A stretch of DNA of 64,000 nucleotides from Branchiostoma belcheri (GCF_001625305.1 NW_017803965.1:1881210-1945209), one strand, 5' to 3'; positions 16,790 to 29,331 are shown, counted from the first letter of the stretch. The notes: generated by a model not told the origin, from the letters alone. Program-made: numbers and translations.

Positions 16790-16985
16790 TGCCAGTGTGC
16801 CGCCTAGGTTATCCTTCAGTTCACATCGACACACCGTTTCAAATTCCTGTTGTAAAGTCCTTTTACAGCAACAGTTTCTTTCCCCAGACTGCAAATTATG
16901 GAACTCTCTCCCAAACACATGCTTCCCTTCCGAATACAGTCCTCAAGCTTTCAAAATATACAGTCACTGCCATTTTTTGGCATAG
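16790..16985 (+). mobile_element. LINE reverse-transcriptase C-terminal fragment
   Basis: Two adjacent frames carry the pieces YSNSFFPQT and KLWNSLPNTCFP followed by PQAFKIYSH. Together these are the 'SFFPRTI..WNSLP...F K' signature at the end of many non-LTR retrotransposon ORF2 proteins (CR1/Jockey-like groups). One frame change separates the two halves, so the fragment is a dead remnant. No catalytic RT motif is present. Confidence 0.65.
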
Positions 16986-17724
16986 ACAAATGTCGTATCA
17001 TCTAGCTCAGTGCTTAAAGAAAGAATTGTGTATATCATTTAGCATTACATGCACTTATAATGATTTGTTGTTGATCTGACACGAATGACCAAAGGCATTT
17101 CAGCATACATTTGTATAGTGTTTCAGAATGTGTAGGTACATGTAGTTACAATGTAGCTGGTACAGTTAATATTTGGATAGTTTTTGCTTTGTGAATAATA
17201 AGATCGCTCAATTTTGCTTCTAAAAACAGCAAGTCAGCAGCCAAAGATAGGAAACCATTAACAAAGTCAGCATTGTTGGTGGGAACCACATCTGTCACTA
17301 TCATTAATGCACCATTACCTGTACACCTGTCAGACCTAGGGAAAAAATGTTGTTTACTGTTTCAGTCGTTAAAAATTAGGTCGGCAGGTAGGGATTATCT
17401 TTTTGCTTTCTTCTTTTTTGTTAGACTTTGGCAATCTTTAGTGATCCAACTTATACAGTTTAAGAAAGTAAAACTTGCATGAGCACACTTCTATTTTCAA
17501 TGTCAATTTTGAAAAACCGATCGTACAACATTTCATCACTCAGGTGTGAGATCATGGAGCTACAATGTAGAAAAGGTTGATCATCTCTAAAAATTTATGT
17601 TCCTTGTCCACGCAAAACAGGCTAGGGTCGGCAGTTTCTTCTAGGGTAGCTTGCAAAACAGGAAACACAACATTTTTTTCCTAGGCCTCATCATGTGATC
17701 CACTAACAATGGAAATACATGGTT

Positions 17725-18042
17725 TGGTCCTTAAACAGTCCACAGTAAACATACTAGATATTTCCCTAAGTTTACATTTGATAGCCATTTTGAAATTTAT
17801 CACCTGTCCTTGACGGCATAAAAAAGATGTGCAATGCCAGTTTCAAGGTCAAATGATTCACCAACACTGAAAATACTTGGGTTGGTTCTTGGACAGTACA
17901 CTGCAAAGCTAGATATTTTTCTGTTCACATTTGATAGCAGCCATTTTGAAACTTCCCGCCTGTCCTTGAAGGCAGACAAAAGATGTACAATGCCAGCTTC
18001 AAGGTCAAATGACCATACAGTATTGAGACAGGCAGAAAGCAT
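17725..18042 (-). repeat. Tandem duplication, ~157 bp period, coding-like on minus strand
   Basis: Segment 17735-17860 resembles 17893-18015: ggtcaaatga, tttgatagc, gccattttgaaa and cctgtccttga all recur at the same spacing. On the minus strand an 80-codon frame crosses both, and SFDLEAGIVHLL is echoed as SFDLETGIAHLF, about 53 residues apart, each followed by KDR. This could be a degenerate protein repeat or a duplicated noncoding segment. No family was recognised. Confidence 0.5.
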
Positions 18043-18469
18043 GGCAACTGCCTCCAGGGAAGCAGGAAAAAATGGATCAATGGCAAGAGCAGATTTTCGT
18101 AATGGTCGCTGATATCTGTATTACTTAGTTGCATGGGGACATAAAAAACACACTGCATCCTGGAGATTCTTGGCAATGCACGGCGTAACGCTACTCCACA
18201 GTGGGTGAGTTGTCTCCAACTATGACTGCCTTTTTGATAAGGTATAAATAATTCTGATTAATGAGGTAATGGGAGATGGGATACATTCTCAAATTGCAAT
18301 TAGGATAATTGGCCTGATAAAGGTTGTAAATTAGTGTCTTCACTGTGAGCATTGTCGTAAATATTTGCAACTTCGACTTCATAGAAAGAGAGATTCAATT
18401 CCTGAAAGCTATTTTTGTCATGATTAACTAAGATTACATGTATGTACATTGTGTACATGTTCTGTATCT

Positions 18470-18570
18470 GTTTTCATCGAACGGTTTGGTCGGTCTTCTG
18501 TATGACACACCAGTTTTGCAGGCAGCTGCAAATATGTCATTGGACAACCCAACATGCGATGTGCAAAATG
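18470..18570 (-). mobile_element. LINE 3'-tail-like fragment
   Basis: On the minus strand it carries cagctgcctgcaaaactgg, tgtgtcatacagaag and gaaaacagatacag, in the order of the tails at 4395 and 26583. It is more diverged than those. Confidence 0.4.
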
Positions 18571-19254
18571 CACAGTCATGAAGTTATTTACGGCGGTCAC
18601 AATTGAATTCACTGCAGCTCCTATTTGCTCTTCTCTGATTTCATTTCGAGCTGTTAAAACCCTATATGGCTGAAACCACGTCCCCACTGACTTTCTAATT
18701 GGGTCACCGAACACTGTCTATGGACTTTTCAATCAATTCTGTCTACCTTCAAATTCATGGTCCAATAGGATCATGTAGAGGAATTCCATGTTAACAGATT
18801 CTATCAGTAGGGATTTATTTTGACTGTCGTATTTGTAGTTCAGCAAAGTGAGAGGAACCAAAAGATTTGTGACTGAGATAATCTGATGCATATATTTCAG
18901 GCTGTATTTGATTGAGCTACATGTACTGTACATAGACTGATATTATCATGACACTTTTATCATGACAAGCTGTCAAGAAATAATGGAAACAGAACATAAT
19001 TTTGTATGTAGGCATGTATGCTGGTACTTTACGCAATTTTGCCAAAGGAAGCTAATCACTGAATCAGAAATCCATGACATCCATCATGATTAGATGTCCT
19101 CTAGAATATTAACTTGCTAAAACTTCTAATTTTGTTTTTCCACTTTTGAAACCAGTTGCTGATGCCTTCAAAATCTGTATACAGTATACATGTACATGTA
19201 GCTGTATAGAAGGGCCATTCTCTCACACCACAATTTGTATTCGTTATAACAAAA

Positions 19255-19545
19255 GTAAGCCGGAAAATGTTTGGTACGAAGAGGCAGCAAAATGGACTTT
19301 TATCAATACTGGCTCTTTCCTTGGTGCTGAAAAGGCTGTTATTTCTTCCCAACCCTATTTTAGCAGTATTTTTTCATGGTAATGGAATGTTTTAATTGAA
19401 AGCTTTACAATATTAGTACATATTTGGCACAATTTTCAAACAGTCAAAATTCTTTTTAGTGCTTTATGAGTTTTCGACCATAGAAAATTGCTAAGGTACA
19501 GTTTCTTATCAATTGTAAAATTCAGAACCTGACAGAAAATGGTCA
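19255..19545. repeat. Dispersed repeat, copy 2 of 2
   Basis: Partner of 13975-14290 in the same orientation. The match runs from gaggcagcaaaatgg to gttttcgaccatagaaaattgc. Confidence 0.7.
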
Positions 19546-19619
19546 AACAGCTCCCATAGATCTATACGCCAGATTCTGAGCCTAGCATTTAAGAACTTTC
19601 AAAAATTGATTTTGCCCAT

Positions 19620-19885
19620 GCAGAAAAGTCCCTTATTCCCTGATACTCTAATTGTTTTGGAGAGGGAACATGTTTAAGGCATCCAGTATGAGGAAATCTG
19701 TCTGATATTGACTTAACTCCCATTTCTTTGCACATTTTGGTTATTGCTTCATACTTGAAACATTTGAAGTACTGGTAGCCCCCAGTCAAGCTACGTTAGT
19801 AGTCCCTTTATTTTTTGTTACTACCACCAATTAATAGAACCAGCCTACAAAAACAAGCAACCATTTTCCTTTATCGACATCATAT
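19620..19885. repeat. Dispersed repeat shared with duplicated block
   Basis: aggaaatctgtctgatattgac, catacttgaaacatttga, cctttattttttg and aaaacaagcaaccattt recur in order at 39119-39290 and 48360-48920. An inverted piece of the last part lies at 37455-37500. The recurrent element contains a ~40 bp tract ending in a taccacAAATAAATAGCTAG-like motif. No family is assigned. Confidence 0.6.
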
Positions 19886-20346
19886 AATTCAGCTTAAGAC
19901 ACTAAAAATGCCAACTTTGAAAAAAATAGTTTCACTCCCCTGAAATCAGTTTGAGTGCTTTTAACAAGTTGTCACAGCCACTAGCTAACAACTTGTCTGT
20001 TAGGTAGACTTAACACCTCAGTGGACCTTAATACAACTAAGTCCCCACTTTGCATTAGGTTTTGATGCTATTAGTTATAATTGTAAACTGACAGCCCTTC
20101 TGTCTTATTATGACCGCGTGTCACTTGTACACTATAAGTGACGCCGGTGTGTCCTTTGAACGATACTTTCTCACTAATGGCGCTTTAAAAACTACTCCTG
20201 ACACTTGTTTGACAGTTATCTATGTCACACAGACATGTAACATTCTTGCAACCACGGGCAAATTGGAACAACCTCTAGTCCTTTGAGACTACTAGTGGAG
20301 CGTTATCGTTCCACCACAGCAATGTCCTAATTATAATCACGTTGGA

Positions 20347-20554
20347 AGAATGTACTGTGCCTGCGCAAACCTGTAATGTGTTGTGCATAGCACTTCTACA
20401 GAAAATATTCTTTAAGGTCGTATTTAAGGATGATAGCCCTTCTGTAGTTTGCAAATGTTGTGTTTGAAAAATATTGTCTGCAAAGGGCAAAATTCTGACC
20501 AAATATCCTATCAAAACTGTGAAAAATCTTTGTTTTGTGGGGGCACAGTATGTT
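20347..20554. mobile_element. ~207 bp TIR element, copy 1
   Basis: Left end tgtactgtgcctgcgcaaac and right end tttgtgggggcacagtatg are imperfect inverted repeats. The internal cctgtaatgtgttgtgcata and gtagtttgcaaatg match the better copy at 33521-33727. It is non-coding, so a MITE-like element. A superfamily cannot be assigned without a clear target duplication. Confidence 0.7.
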
Positions 20555-21610
20555 AGATAGAGGATATGTTAAAATATGTATATTTTATCATACAAATTGC
20601 GGCTTGATTAAAAAACATTCTGCCTGAAATGAAAATTGTTGTCCTTCGTGTATGTCAGATGTATTTCACCAAGTATCACCTAAGCACCCATCTTTTAGCT
20701 CAGCACAGAAAGTTTACTTTAACTTTGTAGATGTCTGAAGGTTCATTTTTCCAATAGTTCCACCTTCTTGTGTTGTTAAAGATGAAGGAAGTCATTCTTG
20801 GCTGTAGAAGAAGCTATTGTCTGATGGAGGAGACATTGTGGTGCCTGGTATTGATTCTTTAGCCTGGGATCATACCCCACCCCTGTCTACTGTAAATCCA
20901 TTTACTTTTGCCTTGGTTTCGTAACTGGTGCTGTAGCAGGCACCATATGGCATTGGATTACATTATGTAGCAAGTGGTAGGACAGGGTTGAAGGGGCTGG
21001 TCATCATATACTAGTATATGACTTTGTTAGAGAATAAAGCAAGGAGTAGTTACACCATATGTGATGGTAAAAAAATATGCATTTTGTTCTGCAAATGTGG
21101 CCTTTCTAGTTTCAGGTTGTACTGTAATCTCAGAAGCTACATGTACAATGTACAGGGTTTATATACAAGTCATTTCTACTGACATCATCATTGCCCCAGG
21201 GTGTTGTTTTCTCATTTTCCTACAATCCAAACAAAACTGTACAAGAGACTCTTTCAGTCTGATACATCCAAACTTTTCTGCCTTCACCTTCATCTTGTTT
21301 AAAATTACGTGGCTTTAAACACGACCATCAATCTCTGCAGACCAGTTACTCAACTCAAGACAATCTTCTGTGTAAGACACTACTTGTATCGCCCCCATTT
21401 AGTTACCGCTGATGGACTGATGTCTCCCCAGGTGCGTTGAAGAATTCCCTGTCTTCTGGAAGATAAAGCTATTCTTAGTGATACAGGAAGGTACTACATT
21501 GACGAGTGAGACTTTGTGGTGCCTGGTATCGAATGATTGATCCCTTGGTAGGCTGTTTGCCCAGCCTATTTCCTTTGTTGTAATAAAAGGTGGGAATTCC
21601 TATACAGCGT

Positions 21611-21658
21611 TGGCCTTGCCCTTAGCTCTTATTTTTATTCGAGAGCTAGGCAAGGCCA
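21611..21658. repeat. Short foldback hairpin
   Basis: tggccttgcccttagctct faces agagctaggcaaggcca across a 12 nt AT-rich loop; the left arm has two extra bases. No flanking direct repeat is seen. Confidence 0.6.
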
Positions 21659-24600
21659 GTGCAATTCACCGTTTTCTCGGACTGAACTGCTTGAAAACTT
21701 TATAGTTACACATAGAGAGGAAACTTAACATGAAGGTTGCACTGTTACATTGTTGCAAGTCTCTTTCAAAAGTCTTTTTGAGACTTGTTTTGGCCAAGTG
21801 TCTTTTGACAAGAATGCTGTAAGCCATCGCTCCCATGTCTGTAGAAAAATCCACACCTCGTACATGTAGACAATAATAGTAGGAGTTTACTTTGATGTGC
21901 AACGGTATCAAGTCATAAACTAAACTGTTGCTAGTGCCAGTCATCATCATCATCCACTGTATTCTGCATCTGTAGTTGTAAGAACCTGTCCTGCAGCTGA
22001 ATTCAGTCTTTCTTCATTTCCTTCCACTGTGTCTTCTGTCTTGCAAGTTCTCTTAGCTCTTAGAGTTTCTTTTCTGTTGTGGGAGGGCCTAGCCCTCTGT
22101 GCTTCATGTCTTCCTTCAGCATGCTGAGCAGATCAACACAGTGTCTTCCTTTGTGTGACACTCGTGTGTCAATTTGCTAGCTGACAAGGCAACTTTTCTT
22201 CTGATTTACAGGAGCAAGTTTAAGGAAAAACAAGTTGCTAGATTGATTCAGCCTAACCATATGCATACTCCCTTGAAGTAGCAACTCACAAGAAGATATC
22301 TTCAAGGGGCATGATGGATTTTCTGCCACTTCTTCCCAAACAAAAGTCATCATCACGCTCGCTCCTAGCAGGCTGAAAGAAAATTCAAGGTCAAAAATGC
22401 ATCTGGTTGCTGAAGAGATAAGAATGCCCAAAAGTCACATCAACTCTGGCCTTTTGGAAAGTGTTGAAGAATGTTTGTGGGGTATCTTAACTCTGATTAG
22501 CTCCAAATGGGGGAGGAAATGCCAGGTCCCCACAGGACTAGCTGACTGGATTACCGTAGGAATTGGGAGTTTGCGAAGTAAATTTAAGTCAAGGTCTTGG
22601 AGTAACAACGAAGGGATTCTGTTGTTTTGGTCATGGCTTAATCCATCTAGAAACTAGAAAGGTAACATTTGCAAAGCAAATGCATAATGTTTGCCTTCGC
22701 ATATGGTCTGCTCTGTTACTCGGACACATAATGATTCATATATATATGTTGAGAGTCGTCTAAATCCCTCCTGCTATAAAATTGTAACATGATGTAACGC
22801 AACACCAGTTACCTTGGTGGTAGATGTTTGGTTCAAGTCATTAGCCAGGAAGAAGAGGAAGAAACTGAGCAAAAACAATCTGGGTACATTCGTAAGTTAG
22901 CTAACATGATCATAACAAAAGGGAGAGGCATGAAGGAAAATACAGTTGTTCTGTTCAAGGAAAATAAATATGTAAAGAATTTAAAAAAAGTTTTTTGTAT
23001 CCTTCGAAGTAATTTTCAGTAGACTAAAACTGCAACTTGTGAGATTTAGCTACATCTTGACCATGTGCTTTGGTATTCCCAAATACCACCACTTCTAAGA
23101 TTAATGACTTGCTGTATGTGGCCTTTTTAGGTGTCAAGTAGTGTTACTTTTGGCCTTTTCAGCTGGGACTGTTAGCACTAACAGAGAAGGTCAGCTTAGT
23201 TTTATAGATCAGGTAAGAAATGGAGGGACACAGAGGGTAATGGAAAATTTGTTCAGGTGATTTGCAGTAAAATCGCTGGGTAATTTTTAGAGCTGCCAGC
23301 ATTGGGTTGCATTACAAAATTTTCTGCATACCTGCACTACTGGTACACCACTTGCTGTGCAGGTAACATTGAAACTAACCTTCACCAGACAAATTTTACC
23401 TGCACCCACTCAGAATGTAGGAAGTGTGGATCACACTAAAAAAATTGTTAAGTATCCAATGCCATTATTTCTTTTAATATTAACTTCATCGGTGATAATA
23501 GACACTGCAGCAAATAGAAACCCACATACATGTACACCTACCCTACCCTGCCTATAGGTGTGTTATTAGGATGTACATGCAGAATTTGTGCCAAGTTAGA
23601 AGTATATACTTAAGAATTATATTTTATTGGACTACTCTACAGTCGTCGGTTTAAAAGTTCATAACAGTTGAAAGGGTTCAGTTTATGTTAAAGGAATAAA
23701 AGAAGTACTGAATACAGTGTTAATGTTGTATAAACATTTTGAAGCAGTTTTCAAACTCAACTTCAACTTCAAGGTCTTAGTTCAGAAATCTCCCAGGGTC
23801 GTCCGTATAGAAAGGCTCTGATACGAACCTCATTCTTCCAACTTTGTTCTTTAATGTTCAAAGTCTTTTCTACTTTTTACGGAAGCCAAACCCCAAATGC
23901 ACCCTTTTGTGCAGATGAAACCCTTGCTTCATGCCGTGGTCACACGGGGATGGTGTCAGGTGAAAGGTCGCTCTAAAACGCTGACATTGCTTGGGCTGTG
24001 ATTGGTCGAGCCTGGTATGAAAGGATGAACCCGAGAGATGCTTCCTTTCCGCAGCGTAACATCTGCCAAAGGTTGTGGTCCCTGATGCCTCGGTCTCCAT
24101 TGATTTTTAAGTGAAACTGTTCTGTACATGCATGTTGCATCTAGTTAGCATTGTGGTCACAAAATGATATTATATTAAGCTGCTACTGTATTAATAGATT
24201 GTTGTAGCAGAGCTAATTATTTCTAAAGGGGCTTGTGGTAATTTACGTGTATTCCTATTCTATATTACAGTATCTTTGAAATCACAGAAATATTTTACAG
24301 ACGATATTGTGTATAGTATTACATGTACTTCTGAACTTTAAAACTCAAGATCTTGAAAGACCATGAAGATAGCAGAGGCAAACACTGTCCTTATTCTGGC
24401 CCACAAAATGGACAAATTGTAACAAAAATCCCTAGCTGTTCTGTCCTCAATATGGTAAAGATGTAGCTATAGTATCACAAAGTGTGCCATCTTTAGATTC
24501 TAGTTAGTAGTAAATGAACCAAGAGACATAGTTCGAGAGTGACTTGAGACCACTGGCCATCTTGTCTTTCCTTACATATGTACTTAGTTTCAAGCTACTT

Positions 24601-25374
24601 GGTGTCAGTTGGGAGTTGCTTTTGAAGGCTTGAGGCTGGGTTGGTTATCGATGGTCACACCACAGTACCAACGCATATCTTCCACCGCAGACTGGGTCCC
24701 ACCGCAGCAGTATCAGGACTCCTGTAATGAAATATTGACTCGGCGACACCGTTGGGAGGGGCTGACCGGCCAAGGCGAAACCTTCATAAAACTCAGTTCA
24801 ATATCTAACAAGACCCCACAACCCCCACTATTATCAGGAGAGCAGGCATCCTAGGTGTATTGTTGCTCCATGATGAGGGTTTGATTCAGAGTTCTGGATC
24901 AACAGGCTGAGGATGTGGGTGAGAGAGTTCCATTTCAGCACTGATTGAGATTTTACCGTCCCCTCTGCTGGCATCGGCGGGAATTGATTCCCATCTTGTT
25001 AGTTTCAGACGTGACCCCACGCGGTGACCTCGGTTGCGGTTCCGTCTCCTCGCTGGGCAAGTGGCGCCCGGGGCTTTTCATGTGAAGTTCACGGCGGCAA
25101 TAACAGAAAGTTCGCGTGTTTGATTGAAAGTTTTTGCGGCCGTGATTTTATCTTAGGTTGCAGCAAGACCACAGCACTTTTTTATAGAGATGGGACATTT
25201 GAGGGAATATCAAATGAATCTAAAGTGCATCTATGGCAATTTTGACATGAAGTTCTAGAAAAATTGGAGTGAGAGAAGAAAGCTAAGCAATAATATTTAA
25301 TAAGTCTTGACAGCTGTGGTTACAGGTTTCTATCATAACTCTACCTCAAGATTGTCCTCAATTGCCATTTATAC

Positions 25375-25480
25375 CATATAGTCAAAGTTTAATGCACAAC
25401 AATTGTAGTAGGTACCATGTATGGCAGATACTAAAGATTACTAGCTGGTAGAACAGATAAAACATTACCCAGCAGAACAC
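25375..25480 (+). repeat. Dispersed repeat fragment (aattgtag.aggtac type)
   Basis: tttaatgcacaacaattgta and gtaggtaccatgtatggcag match the segments beginning near 45695 and 55955 in the duplicated block (tttattgcatgacaattgta, gcaggtacaacgtatg). Probably the end of a retroposon. The family is not identified. Confidence 0.5.
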
Positions 25481-26444
25481 AGCTTATTCAGCACCAAAGA
25501 CAGAGCCAGTTTCTGTATCTCTTTCAGAAAAAACATCATTTCAGTAAACTCTGCTCAGGATTATCATTCATTGAAGCCTTGAGGGAAAGTAGGAGAGTAT
25601 GAGATGGAAACAAACATTTACATTTTTACATTTCATATCGTATGGCTAATACCATTTCATATTGGTATTAGCTATATGTACTTTTGGATAATTGATGCCA
25701 TACATAGAGAGAGAACTCGAAAAGAGTCGTGACATAACATGCCTTTTTCCCCATGACATTTCTACCATACAGACCTGGGCACTCACCAATGGCATCATTT
25801 TAGACTCGCAATCACTTTTAGCAGTCATAATTCATCGTAAGTGCGGACCAAATTGACTCCGCGAGCGTCTAATACGTGCTAACGGCGCACCCCCGAGATG
25901 AAGGATGTATGTGCAGGTGTGCTGAAACAGACATACAGAATGACCCGAGTTGTTAATGTTGCTCCCAAAGGCAGCTTTTAGGCACAGGAATACAGGAGGT
26001 CACGGGTGATGTATAATGATATCAACCCTCCTGACTTATACGAGCAATGTGTAGAGAAGTCGTAGGGAATGTCATACACTTCAAGCAACGCTGACCCAAA
26101 TTGATTTGACATTTGGGCACCTCCTACAGTTACAAATGATGCTACCCTGACTGAATATATTTCTTGTGAAAGTAGAAGGTGTGTAAGTTGCAAACTGCCT
26201 GAGTTGTGGTCAAAAGTTTTCCAGAGTTAGGCAGTTTTGTAGGATGATAGTTTTGATGGTCATGGTGTCTCACAGCACCATAATTATAGCAATTTTCAAG
26301 GCCAGTTTCCTTTCATATCTAAGGAAATTAAGCAGTTTGATTTTTTTTCTCTGCAAAGTCAGGGATTTAGACATTTTCTACCAGCTCAGAAAAGAAAAAG
26401 AAATGGTCATGCCTTCAAGTACCAGAGTTACCAAGGATTGAGGT

Positions 26445-26675
26445 GTTCGAAAACTTGTTTTCCCTAGGACCATTGCAGAGTGGAATATGCTGCCTCCAAA
26501 TATGGCATCATCATTAGATACATTGTAGCTTTAATCAATGTTTAGAGTTACATGCAAAGACTTGGTGTAACAGTCATTCAGTGTTATGTAGCCAGCTACC
26601 GCCACGCCACGTGACTGCAAACTTGGCGTGTTATACCGAGAAGCTGTTATACTGGCTATACAGATACCCTGTGAA
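26445..26675 (+). mobile_element. LINE C-terminus plus 3' tail
   Basis: One frame reads VRKLVFPRTIAEWNMLPP followed by NMASSLDTL, the classic end of a CR1/Jockey-like ORF2 (FPRTI.EWN.LP...S.D). About 60 bp further on, 26583-26672 contains gtagccagct, actgcaaacttggcgtgtt and tggctatacagatacc, the tail also seen at 4395 and 18470 on the other strand. The adjacency ties that tail to this LINE family. Only the last few percent of the element survives. Confidence 0.75.
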
Positions 26676-26705
26676 TAGTTTCATCAGGTTGGTAAGTTTC
26701 TGATT

Positions 26706-26881
26706 AAAGAGTCTCTTTTTACACAACCAAGTGTTTCATTCACAGCCGACGTTTCGGTGACCGTCTTTCACCTTCCTCAGGGCAATGTGAACCAGTCAGA
26801 ATTGCCCTGAGGAAGGTGACAGACGGTCACCGAAACGTTGGCTGCGAATAAAACACTTGGTTGTGTAAAAAGAGTCTCTTT
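26706..26881. mobile_element. Long inverted repeat carrying two hammerhead-like motifs (Penelope-type)
   Basis: Two ~78 bp arms are nearly perfect complements, one containing cacaaccaagtgtttcattc and the other its complement with two changes. A 13 bp odd-symmetric sequence (aaagagtctcttt) stands at both ends, at 26706-26718 and 26869-26881. Each arm carries a motif on opposite strands. On plus this is CTGAGGA (26807-26813), A, a 6 bp perfect stem GGTGAC/GTCACC with loop AGACG, then GAAAC (26832-26836). The flanking aaacgttggc style is that of Penelope-like element ends. No coding sequence is present. Confidence 0.6.
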
Positions 26882-27544
26882 ACTCAGAATACAGAACCAA
26901 ATGTTAAAAACCTCAGATACAAACTTTCTTCATCTTTGTATCAAGACTGTCTACTAGTAATAAATGAATGAATGAATGTCATTGAATGAATAGCAGAGTT
27001 TAGATCTGCTAAACACCATTCAAGTTCACTCGTAAACCAAGACCCTTTAGTTGATGTGGATGCCACTATATCATGGACTTTCTGTAACTGTACTTAATCA
27101 TGGTACAAAAATACTCATAGCTGGATCCCAATGGAGTGACAAATGCATTTCCTCTGGCCTTGGAGCAGTACTCACATGTGCTTTTTGCCTTCAAGCCCTT
27201 TTCCATTTTATGGGAGATCATTTTTCTCCCTTTTCTTTAGCCCTTTTATCATCTTATCCATCTTTGCTCCGTTCTCCTTTTCTGCTGTCTGAAGAAACCG
27301 TAACCATAAGGGATTATACCATTTGTGATTTGTAGATATTTTTTATATGAAATGGATGTCATTTATCCTCTTTTACTGCTTTGTGCCTGATGTTACTCAT
27401 AGGCTGATACCCTGAGTCTCTTTCTGTCAAATGCACATAAAGTATGTAGAAGATATTTTACAATGCCATGGTGCCAGTGATCCATTCATTGTGGTCCATC
27501 GTGGTCACTATTCTTTAAGGAACTATTCAGATATAAATATTACA

Positions 27545-27600
27545 CACAAACACACACATACACACACGCAAGCGCACGCACACGCATACACACACACACA
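27545..27600. repeat. CA-rich microsatellite
   Basis: Interrupted (CA)n tract with CG-containing units (acgcaagcgcacgcacacgc). Confidence 0.9.
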
Positions 27601-27654
27601 TATTATTATCTTGGTTATCAAATGTTCTTTGCAAGTGTTAGACATGCTTGCGCT

Positions 27655-27850
27655 TCAAAATGTTGAGGTGTCATGGCAGATGGCAAGCCGTCCTGTGGGT
27701 TGACACTGAATCTTAAGACAGTAGAGTTGATGTCTTCCTTGATCAATGTCCTCCATCCATTTCTTTTCTGGTCTGCCTTGTGGCTTCTGTGCTTTCGTGG
27801 CCATTTTGATAGTCTTCCTCGGCCAGCCCTCCAGGACCCAGGACGTTAAG
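27655..27850 (-). mobile_element. Possible LINE C-terminal fragment
   Basis: The minus-strand frame contains ATKAQKPQGRPEKKWMEDID. The GRP.K.W.(D/E)(D/N)I pattern is common near the C-terminus of several LINE ORF2 proteins. No other RT motif is visible, and the upstream part of the 110-codon frame is not recognisable. A nearby short inverted pair (gcagatcctac at 27859 and its complement at 27913) is unrelated to that pattern. Confidence 0.45.
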
Positions 27851-28199
27851 CTCCAAGCAGATCCTACAGTCCCAAGACAATATCCATTGGCCAGAGAAGT
27901 GTCCATTTGCCACCGTAGGATCTGCCTGGAGATTACCGGGAACCAAAGCACAGAACGATGCTGCCTGATCAGAGCCCTGCATGACACTAGAGTTCAGACA
28001 CCTTTGGATAGAAGGTCATATCAGAAAGGAACAGATGTTTGGAGCATCCACACCTTGTTATCTGCTTATCTTAGGCAAGCATCATGCTACATGAATTTCA
28101 AAAGGGATTCCTGAGTAGAGGTTGGAAGTTCACAGCAGGAGAAGCTTTTAGATAGTAAATATAAGGTTTCATAAAAAGATAAGAGCTACATACGTCGAT

Positions 28200-28390
28200 G
28201 AAGGTTAGACATCCAGGTAATACGATATGCCAAAAAACAGTTACTCAAGCAACTGGATATGATTTTGAAAACGTCAGACGTTTCAGCTAGTATCCACTAG
28301 CTTTCGTCAGTGACTGAGAGACCAGAGGGGAAAGCAGGTTTATATACACAACCTGTTGTCCTTGAGTAACTGTTTTTTGGCATACGATAA
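28200..28390. mobile_element. Penelope-like element end with inverted arms
   Basis: It opens with aaggttagacatccaggtaa, a sequence also at 30352, 39575 and 49178. An inverted pair gccaaaaaacagttactcaa (28229) and its complement (28362-28381) encloses ~110 bp. ATACGATA stands outside each arm (28220-28227 and 28382-28389) and may be an 8 bp target duplication or simply part of the repeat. On the minus strand, 28310-28279 reads CTGACGA, A, a perfect 7 bp stem AGCTAGT/ACTAGCT, then GAAACG. Confidence 0.6.
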
Positions 28391-29331
28391 GAGCTACAGT
28401 ATCGACAGTTTTTTAATTGTCATTCAAAATTCGTTTAAGGTAAAATTTTCAAAATTTATCTTATTTGGTTCATAATTATAAAAAAACTTTCTAGTAGACA
28501 ACTAGCTCACTGTCAAAAACCATGATATCTGTATAGTTCATTATTATGACACCTGTTCCATTAATAATATACATGTATATATTATTACAAAATCATGCAC
28601 ATTCAAGTAACAACTAACTCATTCAAGTAGAATAACAGTTGGCATTGTTGATCTGTACTATCCCTAACCCAGAAGGTAAAATAAGTCAACTGGATTGGCA
28701 TCAGAACATGGGCCAAACTACTGGATAACAATTCTGCCACCAGCCAGTAATTACTTTATTACTGTGTAAAGTAGTTAATACCTTTGGCGAAACAACCGGA
28801 AAACAGGGTCCTAGGTTCCCCAGAATACATTTGGCCTCTTCACCCTGCATCGATCCAACGCTGGTGTGGATCAAGCATGGATTACATGTAGGTTCTGGTG
28901 TCAGAGGGTCCTGCAGTCTGTGTTGTGGGCTATCCATTTGTTAATCACTTGAGTGGTACCAGAGAGCAACTCCTACCTTGTCGGTAAATTTTAAAAGGTG
29001 CTGTACACGTATTGCAATTGTCAGTGTATTTCAAGTTTGAATTTTAATCCTGTCTGAAAATCTTTTTAAATTGAAGTTTCGGTGCAATTCAGTGATTACT
29101 ACAAGGCGGATGTTTTGTTCCAAAGAAACTAATGATGATGGTGATGATTATGATTATGAACACTCGTACAAGGATTTGGCACCATCCGTTGTCCTTTCAA
29201 AGCCCAACTGCTGGGACAAGCCAGAAAATGTTTGCTAGGTTTCCACCACCAAATTAGAATGTGTACCATTGGACATCCTCGATACTTTGGTGAAGGTTAC
29301 TTAGACACTGCACTTCTCCTGCAGTCTCTTT

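Noticed and set aside
27655-27987. 110-codon frame as an intact gene
   Set aside because: Only a short LINE-like motif is recognisable; the rest is not.
28220-28389. 8 bp ATACGATA as a certain target-site duplication
   Set aside because: The same sequence with one change is part of the repeat at 39590 and 49195, so it may belong to the element.
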